Assembly (NCBI GenBank): GCA_963830205.1
Contig: CAWHLP010000020.1
Location: 1-64,000 of the forward strand
Length of the DNA: 64,000 nucleotides
Reading direction: 5' to 3'
Source of the DNA: CAVSRC01 sp963830205
GTDB taxonomy: Bacteria > Pseudomonadota > Alphaproteobacteria > Rhizobiales > Kaistiaceae
In this document: in pieces, positions 35,785-47,107 of the stretch
Position numbering within the stretch: the stretch's first letter is position 1
Layout of the letters: every line of letters begins with the position of its first letter
Made by a program: the position numbers and the translations under genes
The notes under the pieces: model-generated
Database searches by the model: none
The model's input: the letters and a program-made list of their open reading frames with translations, nothing else
What the model was told of the DNA's origin: nothing

Positions 35785-37156
35785 CTAGCCAAGCACGTCC
35801 TTGACGGCCTCGGCGAGGGCGCCAACCACGATGTCGGCCTCCTGCCGTGTCAGGCACAAGGGCGGGGCGAAGCCGGCGATATCGCCCTCGGGCATGGCGC
35901 GGGCGATGACGCCGCGCTTGAGGAGAGCAGCGACGACCTTGGCGCTGATCTTCTCGTCGGCGGCGAAGAAGGTGCGGCTGTCCTTGTCCGCGACGAATTC
36001 GACGGCGCACAGCATCCCCGCGCCACGCACATCGCCGACGTTTTTGTGGCCGCCGACGGCATCGCGCATGGCCTGGTTGAAATAGCCGCCGACATCGGCC
36101 GCATTGGCGACGATCCCCAGCTCGTCGATGAGCTTGAGGTTGGCGACGCCGGCGGCAGCACCGATGGGATGGGCGGAGTAGGTCCAGCCGTGACCGATGG
36201 GCCCGTATTCGTCGGTACCCTGCATCAACACCTGCCAGATGCCCTCGGAGACGATCGAACCGGAGAGCGGCGCATAGGCCGAGGTCAGCCCCTTGGCGAT
36301 GGTGATGATGTCGGGCGCGATGCCGTATTTGGTCGAGCCGAACATGGTGCCGAGCCGGCCGAAGCCGGTCACCACCTCGTCGGCGATGATGAGGATGTCG
36401 TGCTTCTTGAGCACCGCCTGGATGGCCGGCCAGTAGCCTTCCGGCGGCGGCACGATGCCGCCGGTGCCGAGCACCGGCTCGCCGATGAAGGCGGCGATGG
36501 TGTCGGCGCCCTCGCGCTTCGATCAGCTCCTCCAGTTCGGCGACGCAGTGGGCGACGAAGTCCGCCTCGCTCATGGCCAGGTCGGCGCGGCGGAAATAGT
36601 AGGGCGCCGTCGTGTGCTTCACATAGGGCAGCGGCAGGTCGAACTTCTTGTGGAAGGCCGCCAGCCCGGTGAGCGAGCCGGTCATCAGGCCGGAGCCGTG
36701 ATAGCCGCGCCAGCGCGAGATGATCTTCTTCTTCTCGGGCCGGCCGAGGATGTTGTTGTAGTACCAGACGAGCTTGAGGTTGGTCTCGTTGGCGTCGGAC
36801 CCCGAGAGGCCGAAATAGACCTTGGACATGCCCTTGGGCGCACGTTCCAGGATCATGTGCGACAGCGTGATCGAGGCCTCGGTGCCGGTGCCGACATAGG
36901 CGTGGTAGTAGGCGAGCGCGCGCGCCTGGGCGGCGATCGCGTCGGCGATCTCCTTGCGGCCGTAGCCGACATTGACGCAGTAGAGACCGGCGAAGGCGTC
37001 GAGCAGCCGCTTGCCGTCACGATCCTCGATGTAGACGCCGGAACCGCCGGTGACGATCCGGTTGGGGCTCTCGCCGCGGGCGTGCTGCGCCAGGTGGGTC
37101 GAAGGATGGAAGAAGCTTTCGCGGTCCCACTTGTCGAGTTGGTCGTTGGCGAGCAT
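35785..37156 (-). CDS. doeD: Class III aminotransferase of ectoine cluster (one frameshift)
   Basis: Starts MLANDQLDKWDRESFFHPST at 37156. It reads through YYHAYVGTGTEASITLSH to ELEELIEAR, then shifts frame near 36513-36517 and continues GADTIAAFIGEPVLGTGG to the stop. The PLP lysine is in ITIAKGLTSAYAPLSG. About 457 residues when joined. By context (atf-ssd-asnC order beside ehu and eut/doe genes) it is the aminotransferase acting on L-2,4-diaminobutyrate, giving aspartate semialdehyde. Adding CG in the AAGCGCGAG tract restores the frame. Confidence 0.8.
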
Positions 37157-37185
37157 GGCTGCTCCTTTCTCTGTTTCAGGCTTGG

Positions 37186-38680
37186 TCAGAGCCAGTTGCG
37201 GCAGACGTATTTGACTTCGGTGAAGGCTTCCATGCCGAGGCGAGCGCCTTCGCGCCCGATGCCCGACTGCTTGACGCCGCCGAAGGGGATGGGGGCGCCG
37301 GTGACCTTGGTGCGGTTGACCGCGACCATGCCGTATTGCAGCGCCCGGCTCACCCGATAGATGCGGCGCGGCTCGTTGGTGTGGAGATAGGCGACCAGGC
37401 CGTATTGGCTGGCGTTGGCCCGCGCCACGATCTCGTCTTCCGAGATCGAAGGCAGTGAGCGGCGCCACCGGGCCGAAGGTCTCCTCCTGCATGATGAGGG
37501 CGTCGTCGGCAACATCGGCCAGAACGGTGGGCGCGAAGAACAGCGGGCCGGCGGGATGGCCGCCGCCGCCGGTCAAGAGCCGCGCGCCGCGCGCGAGCGC
37601 GTCGGCGACGTGGGCCTTCTGCTTGGCCACGGCGCCGGCGTTCATCAATGGGCCGATATCGGGATCCGCGATCCCCGGCCCGACGGTGAGGGCCGCCGCG
37701 GCGGCGGCAAAGCGCCGGCAGAATTCGCCATAGACCGGCCGCTCGATGAAGAAGCGGTTGGCGGCCAGGCAATCCTGGCCCGAGGTCATGAACTTGGCCT
37801 TGATCGCCTCCTCGACGGCGCGGTCGAGGTCGGCGTCAGCGAAGACGATGAAAGGCGCGTGGCCGCCGAGCTCCAGCACCAGGTGCTTGATCGTCTCGGC
37901 CGACTGGCGGAAGAGCAGCCGGCCAACCTCGGTCGAGCCGGTGAAGGAGAGCACGCGCACGCGCGCGTCCTCGGTCCAGGCCGGGACGATCTCGGAGGCG
38001 CGGCCGGTGACTATGTTGAAGACGCCGGGGGGAATGCCGGCGCGTTCGGCAAGAACGGCAAGGGCGAGCGCCGTGAACGGCGTTTCATGGGAGGGATGGG
38101 CGACCGCCGTGCAGCCGGCGGCGAGCGCCGCCGCCGCCTTGCGGGTGAGCATCGCCGCCGGGAAATTCCACGGCGTCACCAGCGCGGCAACGCCGGCCGG
38201 CTCGCGCCACACCTCGACCTCGGCGCCGTGAAGATGCGAGGTCACGCTCTCGATGTTGGGACGCTTCGCCTCCTCGGCATAGAACTCGATGAAGGATGCG
38301 GCATAGTCGATCTCGCCGCGGGCTTCCGAAAGCGGCTTGCCCTGCTCCATCGTCATGATGACGGCGAGGTCGTCGCGCGCCGCCATGACCCGGTCGAACC
38401 ATGTGCGCAGGCGTTGGGAGCGCTCCTGCGGCAGCAGCCCGGCCCAGGCGGGGAAGGCGGCGCTGGCGGCATCCACCGCGGCGCGGGCGTCGGCCGCGGA
38501 GAGGGCGGGAACCTTGCCGATGGTCGCGCCGGTCGCCGGATCGGTGACGGCCAAGCCGACGCGCTGGTCGAGCCCGATCCGCCGGCCGCCGACGATCGCG
38601 GCGGCAGAGAACAGATCGGGGTCCGCCAGGCCCCCGATCGCTTCTGCCGGGATGCGCGGCGCGGCAGCGGCGTGGGCCAT
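37186..38680 (-). CDS. doeC: Aldehyde dehydrogenase (Ssd/DoeC), one frameshift
   Basis: ATG 38680 (MAHAAAAPRIPAEAIGG) with AGGAGACGAGGA upstream. ALDH motifs: PWNFPAAMLTRKAAAALAAG, FTGSTEVG, catalytic Glu in LELGGHAPF, catalytic Cys in SGQDCLAANR. The frame breaks near 37440-37446 (after PVAPLTAFD) and resumes SEDEIVARANASQYGLVAY. About 498 residues joined. It resembles succinate-semialdehyde dehydrogenase. In ectoine clusters this enzyme oxidises aspartate semialdehyde to aspartate. Located 29 bases upstream of the aminotransferase. Confidence 0.8.
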
Positions 38681-38799
38681 TCCTCGTCTCCTGTCGGGCG
38701 CCTGCGACAATAGAGGCCGCCCCGCCAGAGAGGTTCGCCAAAGTCACGCGCGAAATCGGAGGAATGTCCTGCCCGGCCGCGTCTTTTGGGGAGAATTGC

Positions 38800-39303
38800 C
38801 TACGGCGCGGGCCGAGCGAGCAGATGCACCGGCAGCGGCTCGTTCTTCACCGGCGCGGTGACGACATAGGTGAAGTAGCGCTGGATGCCGATCTGCCGGG
38901 CCAGCAGGGCTTCGATCAGCTCCTGATAGTCGGCCAGATGCCGCACCACCACCTTGCACAGATAGTCGATGCCGCCGCCCACCGCCCAGCACTCGACGAT
39001 CTCCGGGATCTTGGCGATGGCCTCCTCGAAGCGCTGGAAATCCTCGCTGCGGTGGTTCTCGATCGAGATTTCGACGAAGACCACGGTCACCGGGCCGAAG
39101 GCCTTGAGCGATATCTGGGCGCCGTAGCTCTCGATGATGCCGGCCTGCTCCAGCCGGTGGAGGCGCTCCCAGCACGGCGTCGGGGACAGGTTGACGCGCT
39201 CGGCCAGCGCCGCCTTCGACAGCCGTCCCTCGCGCTGCAGAATGCTCAGGATCTTGATGTCCCGCGCATCCAGCCTGGGCGTTGCATCCTTGACTACGCT
39301 CAC
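38800..39303 (-). CDS. asnC: AsnC/Lrp-family regulator of ectoine catabolism
   Basis: 167 residues from GTG 39303. The HTH is LDARDIKILSILQREGRLSK and LAERVNLSPTPCWERLHRLE, followed by the RAM effector domain (VVFVEISIENH, CWAVGGGIDYLCKVVV). It corresponds in position to AsnC/DoeX, the regulator always found with ectoine degradation genes. It responds presumably to a pathway intermediate such as diaminobutyrate derivatives; that is family knowledge, not visible here. Confidence 0.85.
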   Translation of the reverse strand: MSVVKDATPRLDARDIKILSILQREGRLSKAALAERVNLSPTPCWERLHRLEQAGIIESYGAQISLKAFGPVTVVFVEISIENHRSEDFQRFEEAIAKIPEIVECWAVGGGIDYLCKVVVRHLADYQELIEALLARQIGIQRYFTYVVTAPVKNEPLPVHLLARPAP

Positions 39304-39413
39304 GCCAGTCGTCCGTCCTGCCCGTTGACCGGAGAACACTAATGCGGCCGTGGCCGCGGCGTCCAGATGAGCGCTCATGCAAACAGCAGGCCGTCTGATA
39401 GCGCCCGCAAGGG

Positions 39414-40185
<772 letters not shown>

Positions 40186-40189
<4 letters not shown>

Positions 40190-40881
40190 CTGAGGGGGAG
40201 TCCTGTCTTGGGGAGGCTGACGTCGACCCAGCGCACGACCGCCGAGGCGACCAGCGTCAGGATGAGGTAGAGCCCGCCGACCATGGACAACGGTACGAGG
40301 TAGTCGAAGGTCTGGTCGCCGATGATCTTGGCGACGTTGAGCATCTCCAGCACGGTGACCACCGAGAGCACCGGCACGTCCTTCATGATCGACACCAGGT
40401 AGTTGCCAAGCGCCGGCACGACGCGCGGCACCGCCTGCGGCAGGACGACGTGGGTGAAGGTGCGCACATGGGAGAAATCGAGCGCCTTGGCGGCATCGTG
40501 CTGGCCGGGCGGCACCGCCTCGATGCCGGCGCGATAGACCTCGGCCGTGTAGGCCGAATACTGGACGCCGAGCGCCAGAGCGCCGGTGAGGAAGGCAGGC
40601 AGCACGATGCCGTAATCGGGCAGCACGTAATAGAGGAAGAAGAGCTGGACCAGGAGCGGCGTGTCGCGGAAGAACTCGGTCAGCACGATCGCCGGATAGG
40701 AGACGATCTTGAGCGGCACGCGCTTGAGAACGGCGAAGACCAGGCCGAGGCCGAGCGCGATGGCGAAGCCGGCGATCGAGGCTTCGATCGTCACCCACAT
40801 GCCGACGAGCAGCATGGGCAGGATCGACCAGGCGAAGGCCAGTTCGCCGTGCGCGGTATCCCAATGGAAGCCGAACAGCAT
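40186..40881 (-). CDS. ehuD: Ectoine ABC transporter permease
   Basis: A 231-residue HisM-type permease. Hydrophobic helices include SILPMLLVGMWVTIEASIAG, the EAA-like loop DAAKALDFSHVRTFTHVVLP and NYLVSIMKDVPVLSV. With EhuC it makes the membrane channel. Four bases after the ehuC stop; coupled to ehuA downstream. Assignment to ectoine rests on the adjacent eut/doe genes. Confidence 0.85.
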
Positions 40882-40885
40882 GGCG

Positions 40886-41560
40886 TCACGTCCTCGCCGG
40901 GTCGCGCCAGCGCCCGACCGAATGTTCGAGCAGGCGCATGATGGCGGTGAGCGCCAGGGCCATGCCGAAATACATCAGCAGGATCATCGAATAGACCGTG
41001 GTCGAATCCTGCGTGAAGTTGCGGATCTGCTCGGCGCGGAAGGCGAGGTCGCCGAGGCTGATCAGCGAGGCGAGCGCCGTGTCCTTGAGGTTCTGGACGG
41101 CGAGATTGCCGAAGGACGGCATCATCTCGGGGATGGCCTGCGGCAGGGCGATGCGCCACAGGGTCTGCTGCGCGGTGAAGTCGAGGGCCTTGGCCGCCTC
41201 ATGTTGGCTCCACGGCACCGCCTGGATGGCGCCGCGCACGACTTCGGCGCCATAGGCGCCGATGTTGAGGCCGAGCGCGACGACACCGGCGGTCACCGGG
41301 GGAAGCCTGAGGTTGATGCCGATGGCGTCGCCGGCGATCGGCAGGGCGAAATAGAGCCAGAAGAGCTGGACCAGCAGCGAGGTGCCGCGGAAAATCTCGA
41401 TGTAGACGATCGAGAAGCCCTTGATCGCCCAGTTGCGGGAGGTCTTGCCGATGCCGAAGGCGAAGGCGCAGAGCCCACCGAGGATGGTGGAGAAGACCGT
41501 CAGTTCGACGGTGATCCAGGCTCCCTGAAGGAGCGGCCGGAGATATTCTGCCCAATGCAC
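40886..41560 (-). CDS. ehuC: Ectoine ABC transporter permease
   Basis: A 224-residue HisM-type permease beginning MHWAEYLRPLLQGAWITVEL. The EAA-like loop is EAAKALDFTAQQTLWRIALP, followed by NLAVQNLKDTALASLISLGD. It pairs with EhuD. It is separated from the binding-protein gene by 113 bases that hold a strong hairpin. Confidence 0.85.
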   Translation of the reverse strand: MHWAEYLRPLLQGAWITVELTVFSTILGGLCAFAFGIGKTSRNWAIKGFSIVYIEIFRGTSLLVQLFWLYFALPIAGDAIGINLRLPPVTAGVVALGLNIGAYGAEVVRGAIQAVPWSQHEAAKALDFTAQQTLWRIALPQAIPEMMPSFGNLAVQNLKDTALASLISLGDLAFRAEQIRNFTQDSTTVYSMILLMYFGMALALTAIMRLLEHSVGRWRDPART

Positions 41561-41601
41561 CGGCGAAGCACCCCCTTGTCACTGTTCGCCCCGGGGGAAA
41601 C

Positions 41602-41627
41602 AGCCGGGCGCCGCGCGGCGCCCGGCT
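41602..41627 (-). promoter_or_regulatory. Intercistronic hairpin after ehuB
   Basis: AGCCGGGCGCC (41602-41612) and GGCGCCCGGCT (41617-41627) form a perfect 11-bp stem with a GCGC loop. It sits between ehuB and ehuC, with no T-run after it on the transcribed strand. Probable transcript stabiliser or partial terminator favouring binding-protein expression. Confidence 0.65.
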
Positions 41628-41673
41628 CAGTCAAGCAGATTTGGGCCAAGGGCCCAATGCCGGCTTCGGGCAA

Positions 41674-42546
41674 TCAGCCCTTGCACAGCTCTTCGGTGGT
41701 CTTGGCAGTCGAGCCGGCGATATCGGCCGGGGTGAAGCCGTAGCCGGAAAGGATGCTCTTCCAGGCGTCGGTCTTCTTGAACTTCACCAGTTCGGCGTTG
41801 AAGGCGTCGCGCAGGTCCTTGGAGTCGCTGTTGAAGTTGAAGCCGCCCCACGAGCGCACTTCCTTGCCGTCGACGACCGGGTCGACGAAGTCCGGCGCCA
41901 GCTCGACCTTGTCGCTCTTCTGGGCGAGTTCGCTGGCGGTGAGGCCGGTGGCGGCATAGGCGTCGGCGCGGCCGGTGGCCACCGTCGAGATGGCGTCGGC
42001 GTTGGCGGCGATGGTGACGATGTTGCCTTCCGGCACGCCCAGCGACTGCATCATGTTGAGCTGGTCGGCGCCGGCCATGATGGCGACCTTGGCGTCGCCC
42101 TTGGCGAAGTCGGCATAGGTGTGGAGGTTCTTCGGGTCACCGGTGGCGACCAGCAGACCCTCGCCGTAGGAGGTGTTCGGCTCGGAATAGACCACCTTCT
42201 GGCAGCGCTCCGGGCGGATCGCCATTTCGGCCGCCGTCATGTCGAAGCGGTTGGCCTGCAGGCCGGGGATGAGCGAGGAGAAGTTGGTCACCACCCACTG
42301 GATGTTCTCCGGCGCAATGCCGAGCGCCTTGACCACCGCCGTGGCGACCTCCGGGCCAGCGCCCTTGGCGTCGCCGTTGGGATCGACGTAGCCGTAGGGG
42401 ATCTCGTTGGCGACCGCGATGCGGATATAGCCGCGGTCCTGGATTTCCTTGAGGGTGACGGCATTGGCGGCGGCGGCCGTCATGGCGGTCGCGGCAAGCG
42501 CGGCGAGGGCAGTGGCAAGGATGCGAGAGCGTGTGCGTCGTGCCAT
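41674..42546 (-). CDS. ehuB: Ectoine/hydroxyectoine-binding protein
   Basis: 290 residues from ATG 42546, preferred over ATG 42552 because AAGGA is 8 bases upstream. The Sec signal ends near ANA. The mature family-3 solute-binding fold includes KEIQDRGYIRIAVANEIPYG, RPERCQKVVYSEP and AFNAELVKFKKTDAW, as in EhuB proteins. It delivers ectoine-type ligands to EhuCD in the periplasm. The ligand is inferred from neighbours. Confidence 0.82.
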   Translation of the reverse strand: MARRTRSRILATALAALAATAMTAAAANAVTLKEIQDRGYIRIAVANEIPYGYVDPNGDAKGAGPEVATAVVKALGIAPENIQWVVTNFSSLIPGLQANRFDMTAAEMAIRPERCQKVVYSEPNTSYGEGLLVATGDPKNLHTYADFAKGDAKVAIMAGADQLNMMQSLGVPEGNIVTIAANADAISTVATGRADAYAATGLTASELAQKSDKVELAPDFVDPVVDGKEVRSWGGFNFNSDSKDLRDAFNAELVKFKKTDAWKSILSGYGFTPADIAGSTAKTTEELCKG

Positions 42547-42892
42547 GTTCATAGTCCTTCCGGATGGCGTTGCTGAGGCTGCTGTTGCCGGCGACGGCAA
42601 GTTCGTCGAGAACATCTGATGAGCGGTCCGGTGCTCACGGACTGGTACGGCGTTTTCTTTTCCTGGATGTTCCCCTTCCCCGAAGTGTCCAGCGTTGCGG
42701 AGAGCGCCATCGGTGTCGAGGGAGAATATGACTGTTTTTCATCCTTCGGGCAGGCGGATCGGCTGTCGGCCCATGACAGATTGGACGGATCACCTTTGCG
42801 GCTGCGGACATAGTGTCGGGCGACGTGCGCGAGGGGCGCATGCCGCCTCTCGCGCGGCCGAGGGTGAACCGCGTCGCAGTGGGGGCTGAGGC
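42547..42892. promoter_or_regulatory. Divergent promoter region, ehuB / eutB
   Basis: A 346-base gap between the divergent transport and catabolic operons, so both promoters and the regulator site should lie here. A small plus-strand frame at 42619-42813 has no ribosome binding site or recognisable product and looks spurious. I could not assign confident -35/-10 elements or an AsnC site. Confidence 0.4.
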
Positions 42893-43864
42893 ATGATTTC
42901 GTTCTCGCGTATCCTCGAGGCGCGGAACCGCATCCGCGGCCTGGTGCTGCACACCCCGCTGCGCCCCGCCAACGGGCTGGCGCAGCGCGCCGGCGTGGCG
43001 GTCTTCATCAAGTGCGAGCACCAGCAGACAACCGGCAGCTTCAAGCTGCGCGGCGCCACCAACGCCGTGCTGTCGCTCTCGGACGAGGCGCGCCGCGCCG
43101 GCGTCGTCGCCGCCTCCACCGGCAATCACGGCCGCGCCGTCGCCCATGCCGGCAAGGCGGCCGGCGTCAGGGCGACCATCTGCCTGTCCAGCCTGGTCCC
43201 CGACAACAAGGTGCGCGCCATCGCGGCGCTGGGCGCCGAGGTGCGCATCGTCGGCATGAGCCAGGACGACGCCCAGGTCGAGGTCGACCGGCTGGTCGCC
43301 GAGGACGGCATGGCCGAGATCCCGCCTTTCGACCATGAAGCGGTCATCGCCGGCCAGGGCACGCTCGGCCTCGAGATCGTCGAGGACGCGCCGGAGCTCG
43401 ATACGCTCCTGGTGCCGCTCTCCGGCGGCGGGCTCATCTCCGGGGTGGCGCTCGCCGCCAAGACGCTGAAGCCCGAAATCCGGGTGATCGGCATCACCAT
43501 GGAGCGTGGCGCGGCAATGGTGCAGAGCCTTGCCGCCGGCCATCCGGTCGAGGTCGCCGAGGAGCGCACGCTGGCGGATTCGCTGGGCGGCGGTATCGGC
43601 CTCACCAACCGGCACACCTTCGCCATGGTCAGGGCGCTGGTCGACGACACCGTTCTGGTCAGCGAGGACGAGATCGCCGCCGCCATCCGCTTCGCCTACG
43701 ATGAGGAAGGCGAGGTCATCGAAGGCGGCGCCGCGGTCGGCATCGCGGCGCTCATCGCCGGCAAGGTCAAGCTGCGGGGACCGACGGCGATCGTGCTCTC
43801 CGGCAAGAACATCGCGCCCGACCTGCATCGCAGCATCGTCTGCCCGGCGCCCGCCAAAGCCTGA
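42893..43864 (+). CDS. eutB: Threonine dehydratase-like PLP enzyme EutB
   Basis: A 323-residue fold-type II PLP enzyme. The PLP Lys51 is in TTGSFKLRGATNA, the phosphate-binding glycine loop is VPLSGGGLISG, and the C-terminus has SGKNIAPDLH. EutB with EutC is linked to use of hydroxyectoine in ectoine clusters. GAGG precedes the ATG. First gene of the plus-strand catabolic operon. Confidence 0.85.
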   Translation: MISFSRILEARNRIRGLVLHTPLRPANGLAQRAGVAVFIKCEHQQTTGSFKLRGATNAVLSLSDEARRAGVVAASTGNHGRAVAHAGKAAGVRATICLSSLVPDNKVRAIAALGAEVRIVGMSQDDAQVEVDRLVAEDGMAEIPPFDHEAVIAGQGTLGLEIVEDAPELDTLLVPLSGGGLISGVALAAKTLKPEIRVIGITMERGAAMVQSLAAGHPVEVAEERTLADSLGGGIGLTNRHTFAMVRALVDDTVLVSEDEIAAAIRFAYDEEGEVIEGGAAVGIAALIAGKVKLRGPTAIVLSGKNIAPDLHRSIVCPAPAKA

Positions 43865-43875
43865 GGAGGAGACCG

Positions 43876-44871
43876 TTGGCCGACATCACCATCCTCACCG
43901 AGACCGACCTGAGAGCGATCGTGCCGCTCGATCTGGCTGCCGTGGCAACCGTCGAGGACGCCTTCCGCGCGCTCGCTTCCGGGCAGGTGGTCATGCCGCC
44001 GATCCTCCGCCTCGACATTGCCGAGGCGCGCGGCGAAGTGGACGTGAAGACGGCCTATGTGCCGGGCTTCGCCGGCTTCGCCGTCAAGATCAGCCCCGGC
44101 TTCTTCGACAACCCCAAGCTGGGACTGCCGAGCGTCAACGGGCTGATGATCTATCTCAGCGCCAAGACAGGGATCGTCGAGGCGCTGCTCCTCGACAACG
44201 GCTATCTCACCAATGTGCGCACGGCCGCCGCCGGAGCGGTGGCGGCCAAGCATCTCGCGCGTCCGGACGCCTCGGTCGCCGCCATCCTGGGGGCCGGCGC
44301 CCAGGGCCGCCTGCAACTCGAAGCGCTGACCCTGGTGCGCCCGATCCGCGCGGCGCGCATGTGGACGATTCCGTCCGATGCCGCATTGGCCGCCGCCGCC
44401 GCCGCGGAGATGACGGCAAAGCTCGGCATCCCGGTCACGGCCGTGGCCGATGCGGCAGAGGCGGTCAGCGGTGCCGATATCGTCGTCACCACCACGCCGG
44501 CGGGTAAGCCCATCCTCCGGGCCGAATGGCTGTCGCCCGGCCAGCACGTCACCGCCATGGGCTCGGACGCCGAGCACAAGAACGAGATCGATGCCGCCGC
44601 CTTCGCGCGCGTGACCTATGTCGCCGACAGCATCGCCCAGACCCGCCGTCTCGGCGAACTGCACCATGCGATTGCCGCGCAGGTGGTCGCCGCCGACGCG
44701 CAGTTCGCCGAACTCGGTCAGGTGATCGCCGGCACGGCCCCCGGCCGCAGCGCGCCGGGGGATATCACCCTGTGCGATCTCACCGGCACCGGCGCACAGG
44801 ACACCGCCATCGCCACCCTTGCCGTCGCCCGCGCCAAGTCCGCCAAGGCCGGCACCCTCTTCCACAGCTGA
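43876..44871 (+). CDS. eutC: Ornithine cyclodeaminase-like protein EutC
   Basis: A 331-residue protein of the ornithine cyclodeaminase/mu-crystallin family from a TTG start at 43876, with GAGGAG five bases upstream. The NAD motif is AILGAGAQGRLQLEAL, with VRTAAAGAVAAKHL and TTTPAGKPIL elsewhere. In ectoine clusters EutC works with EutB on hydroxyectoine-derived intermediates. 11 bases after eutB, 8 before doeA. Confidence 0.85.
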   Translation: MADITILTETDLRAIVPLDLAAVATVEDAFRALASGQVVMPPILRLDIAEARGEVDVKTAYVPGFAGFAVKISPGFFDNPKLGLPSVNGLMIYLSAKTGIVEALLLDNGYLTNVRTAAAGAVAAKHLARPDASVAAILGAGAQGRLQLEALTLVRPIRAARMWTIPSDAALAAAAAAEMTAKLGIPVTAVADAAEAVSGADIVVTTTPAGKPILRAEWLSPGQHVTAMGSDAEHKNEIDAAAFARVTYVADSIAQTRRLGELHHAIAAQVVAADAQFAELGQVIAGTAPGRSAPGDITLCDLTGTGAQDTAIATLAVARAKSAKAGTLFHS

Positions 44872-44879
44872 GGCACCCC

Positions 44880-46062
44880 ATGCCCGACGTTCCGCTCCAT
44901 TTCACCCGTCAGGAATATGCCGATCGGTTGGCCAAGACCCGCGATGCCATGGCGGCGCGCGGCATCGACACGCTGATCGTCTCCGACCCGTCCAACATGG
45001 CCTGGCTCACCGGCTATGACGGCTGGTCGTTCTACGTCCATCAGGGCGTGGTGGTGCCGGGCGACGGCGATCCCGTCTGGTGGGGCCGCTCGCAGGATGT
45101 GCAAGGGGCGCTGCGCACCGTCTACATGGGCGAGGACCGCATCCTCGGCTATCCGGACATCTACGTGCAGTCGAGCGAGCGCCATCCCATGCAGGTGCTC
45201 GCCGCCCAGCTCGCCGAACGCGGCTGGGGCAAGGGCGTCATCGGCGTCGAGATGGACAATTACTGGTTCTCGGCAGCGGCCTTCGCCACGCTGCAACGCG
45301 AGCTGCCCAACGTGCGCTTCGTCGACGCCACGGCGCTCGTCAACTGGCAGCGCGCGGTCAAGAGCCCGCAGGAACTCGATTACATGCGCATCGCCGGAAA
45401 GATCGTTTCGGCCATGCACCGCTACATCGTCGAGACCGTCGAGCCGGGCATGCGCAAATGCGACCTGGTTGCCGGCATCACCAGCGTCGGCACGCGCGGC
45501 ATCGACGGCCATGGCGGCGACTATCCGGCCATCGTGCCGCTGATCCCGTCGGGATCGGATGCCGCCGCGCCACACCTGACCTGGGACGACAAGCCGTTCA
45601 AGGCGGGCGAAGGCACCTTCTTCGAGGTCGCCGGCTGCTACCACCGCTACCACTGCCCGCTGTCGCGCACGGTGTTCCTGGGCAAGCCGACGCAGACCTT
45701 CATCGACGCCGAAAAGGCGATCCTGGAAGGCATGGCGGCGGGGCTGGAAAAGGCGCGCGCCGGCAATCGTCTGCGAGGACGTCGCCAATGCCTTCTTCGC
45801 CGTGCTCGCCCGCTATGGCATCGTCAAGGACAACCGCACCGGCTATCCGATCGGCCTCTCCTATCCGCCCGATTGGGGCGAGCGCACCATGAGCCTCAGG
45901 CCCGGCGACCGCACGGAACTGAAACCCGGCATGACCTTCCATTTCATGACCGGCCTGTGGATGGAGGACTGGGGCTTCGAGATCACCGAATCGATCGCCA
46001 TCACCGAAGGCGCGCCGGAGCTGCTTGCCGACGTTCCGCGCCAGCTCTTCGTCAAGCAATAG
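44880..46062 (+). CDS. doeA: Ectoine hydrolase, M24 peptidase-like (one frameshift)
   Basis: Starts MPDVPLHFTRQEYADRLAKT at 44880. The N-terminal creatinase-like domain is followed by the pita-bread fold (IAGKIVSAMHRYIVETVEPG, DYPAIVPLIPSGSDAAAPHL). The frame breaks near 45764 and resumes CEDVANAFFAVLARYGI to the stop. About 394 residues joined. DoeA (EutD) opens the ectoine ring to N-acetyl-diaminobutyrate. Restoring a GC in CCGGC(GC)AATC repairs it. Confidence 0.82.
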
Positions 46063-46071
46063 GGCGCACCC

Positions 46072-47082
46072 ATGGACGCAACGTCGCCAGGACCATCGCC
46101 GATCGTCGCCACCGTCGACTACGCCGCCGACGGGGTGCAGCACGGCTTCCTGCGCCTGCCCTACAGCCGCAACAATTCCGCCTGGGGCTCGGTGATGATC
46201 CCGATCACCGTCGTGCGCCATGGCGAGGGACCGACGGCGCTTGTCACCGGCGGCAACCACGGCGACGAATACGAGGGACCGCTGGCGCTCTTCGAGCTCG
46301 CCAACACGCTCAAGGCCGAGGACATCACCGGCCGCGTCATCATCGTCCCGGCGATGAACTATCCCGCCTTCCGCGCCGGCACGCGCACCTCGCCGATCGA
46401 CAACGGCAACATGAACCGCTCCTTCCCGGGCAGGCCGGACGGAACGGTGACGGAGAAGATCGCCGACTACTTCCAGCGCGTGCTGTTGCCGCTTGCCGAC
46501 CATGTGCTCGATTTCCATTCCGGCGGGCGGACGCTGGAATTCCTGCCCTTCGCGGCTGCCCATATCCTGCCCGACAAGATGCAGGAGGACCGCTGCTTCG
46601 CCGCGGTCAAGGCGTTCGGCGCCCCCTACTCCATGCGCATGCTGGAGATCGACGCGGTGGGCATGTACGACACGGCCGCCGAGAGCCTCGGCCGCGTCTT
46701 CGTCACCACCGAGCTGGGCGGCGGCGGCACCAGCACCCCGGCCACCGTCGGCATCGCCCGCCGCGGCCTTAACAACTTCCTCAAGCATTGCGGCATCCTC
46801 GCCGGCGCCGTCGAAGCGGCCGAGACCGTCTGGCTCGACATGCCGTCGGGCGACTGCTTCCTCTTCTCGCAAGACGACGGCGTCATCGAATCTCTGGTCG
46901 CACTCGGCGACCCGGTGAAGCATGGCCAGCCGCTGGTGCGCATCTATGCGCTCGGGCGCACCGGCGTCGCGCCGGTCGAGCTTGCCGCGCGCATGGACGG
47001 CATGCTCGTCGCCCGCCACTTCCCCGGCCTGGTCAAGACCGGCGATTGCGCCGCAGTGGTGGCGGTCGCGATCGAGGGATAG
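46072..47082 (+). CDS. doeB: N-alpha-acetyl-diaminobutyrate deacetylase
   Basis: 336 residues of the succinylglutamate desuccinylase/aspartoacylase family. Zinc ligands are in VTGGNHGDEYEGP (His, Glu) and LDFHSGG (His); NMNRSFPGRPDG binds substrate. DoeB (EutE) removes acetate from N-acetyl-2,4-diaminobutyrate made by DoeA. Nine bases after doeA. Ends the operon, converging on larB. Confidence 0.88.
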   Translation: MDATSPGPSPIVATVDYAADGVQHGFLRLPYSRNNSAWGSVMIPITVVRHGEGPTALVTGGNHGDEYEGPLALFELANTLKAEDITGRVIIVPAMNYPAFRAGTRTSPIDNGNMNRSFPGRPDGTVTEKIADYFQRVLLPLADHVLDFHSGGRTLEFLPFAAAHILPDKMQEDRCFAAVKAFGAPYSMRMLEIDAVGMYDTAAESLGRVFVTTELGGGGTSTPATVGIARRGLNNFLKHCGILAGAVEAAETVWLDMPSGDCFLFSQDDGVIESLVALGDPVKHGQPLVRIYALGRTGVAPVELAARMDGMLVARHFPGLVKTGDCAAVVAVAIEG

Positions 47083-47107
47083 TGACGGGCGCTGTCCGCT
47101 GCTCCGT

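Noticed and set aside
34568..38710. A 1380-codon minus-strand open frame spanning amidohydrolase, aminotransferase and aldehyde dehydrogenase
   Set aside because: It is three separate genes that happen to lie in compatible frames because two of them carry frameshifts. The middle parts of the frame are arginine/histidine-rich out-of-frame sequence, and each gene has its own ribosome binding site.
42619..42813. Small plus-strand ORF in the ehuB/eutB gap
   Set aside because: No ribosome binding site, no recognisable sequence features; it occupies a region expected to hold divergent promoters.
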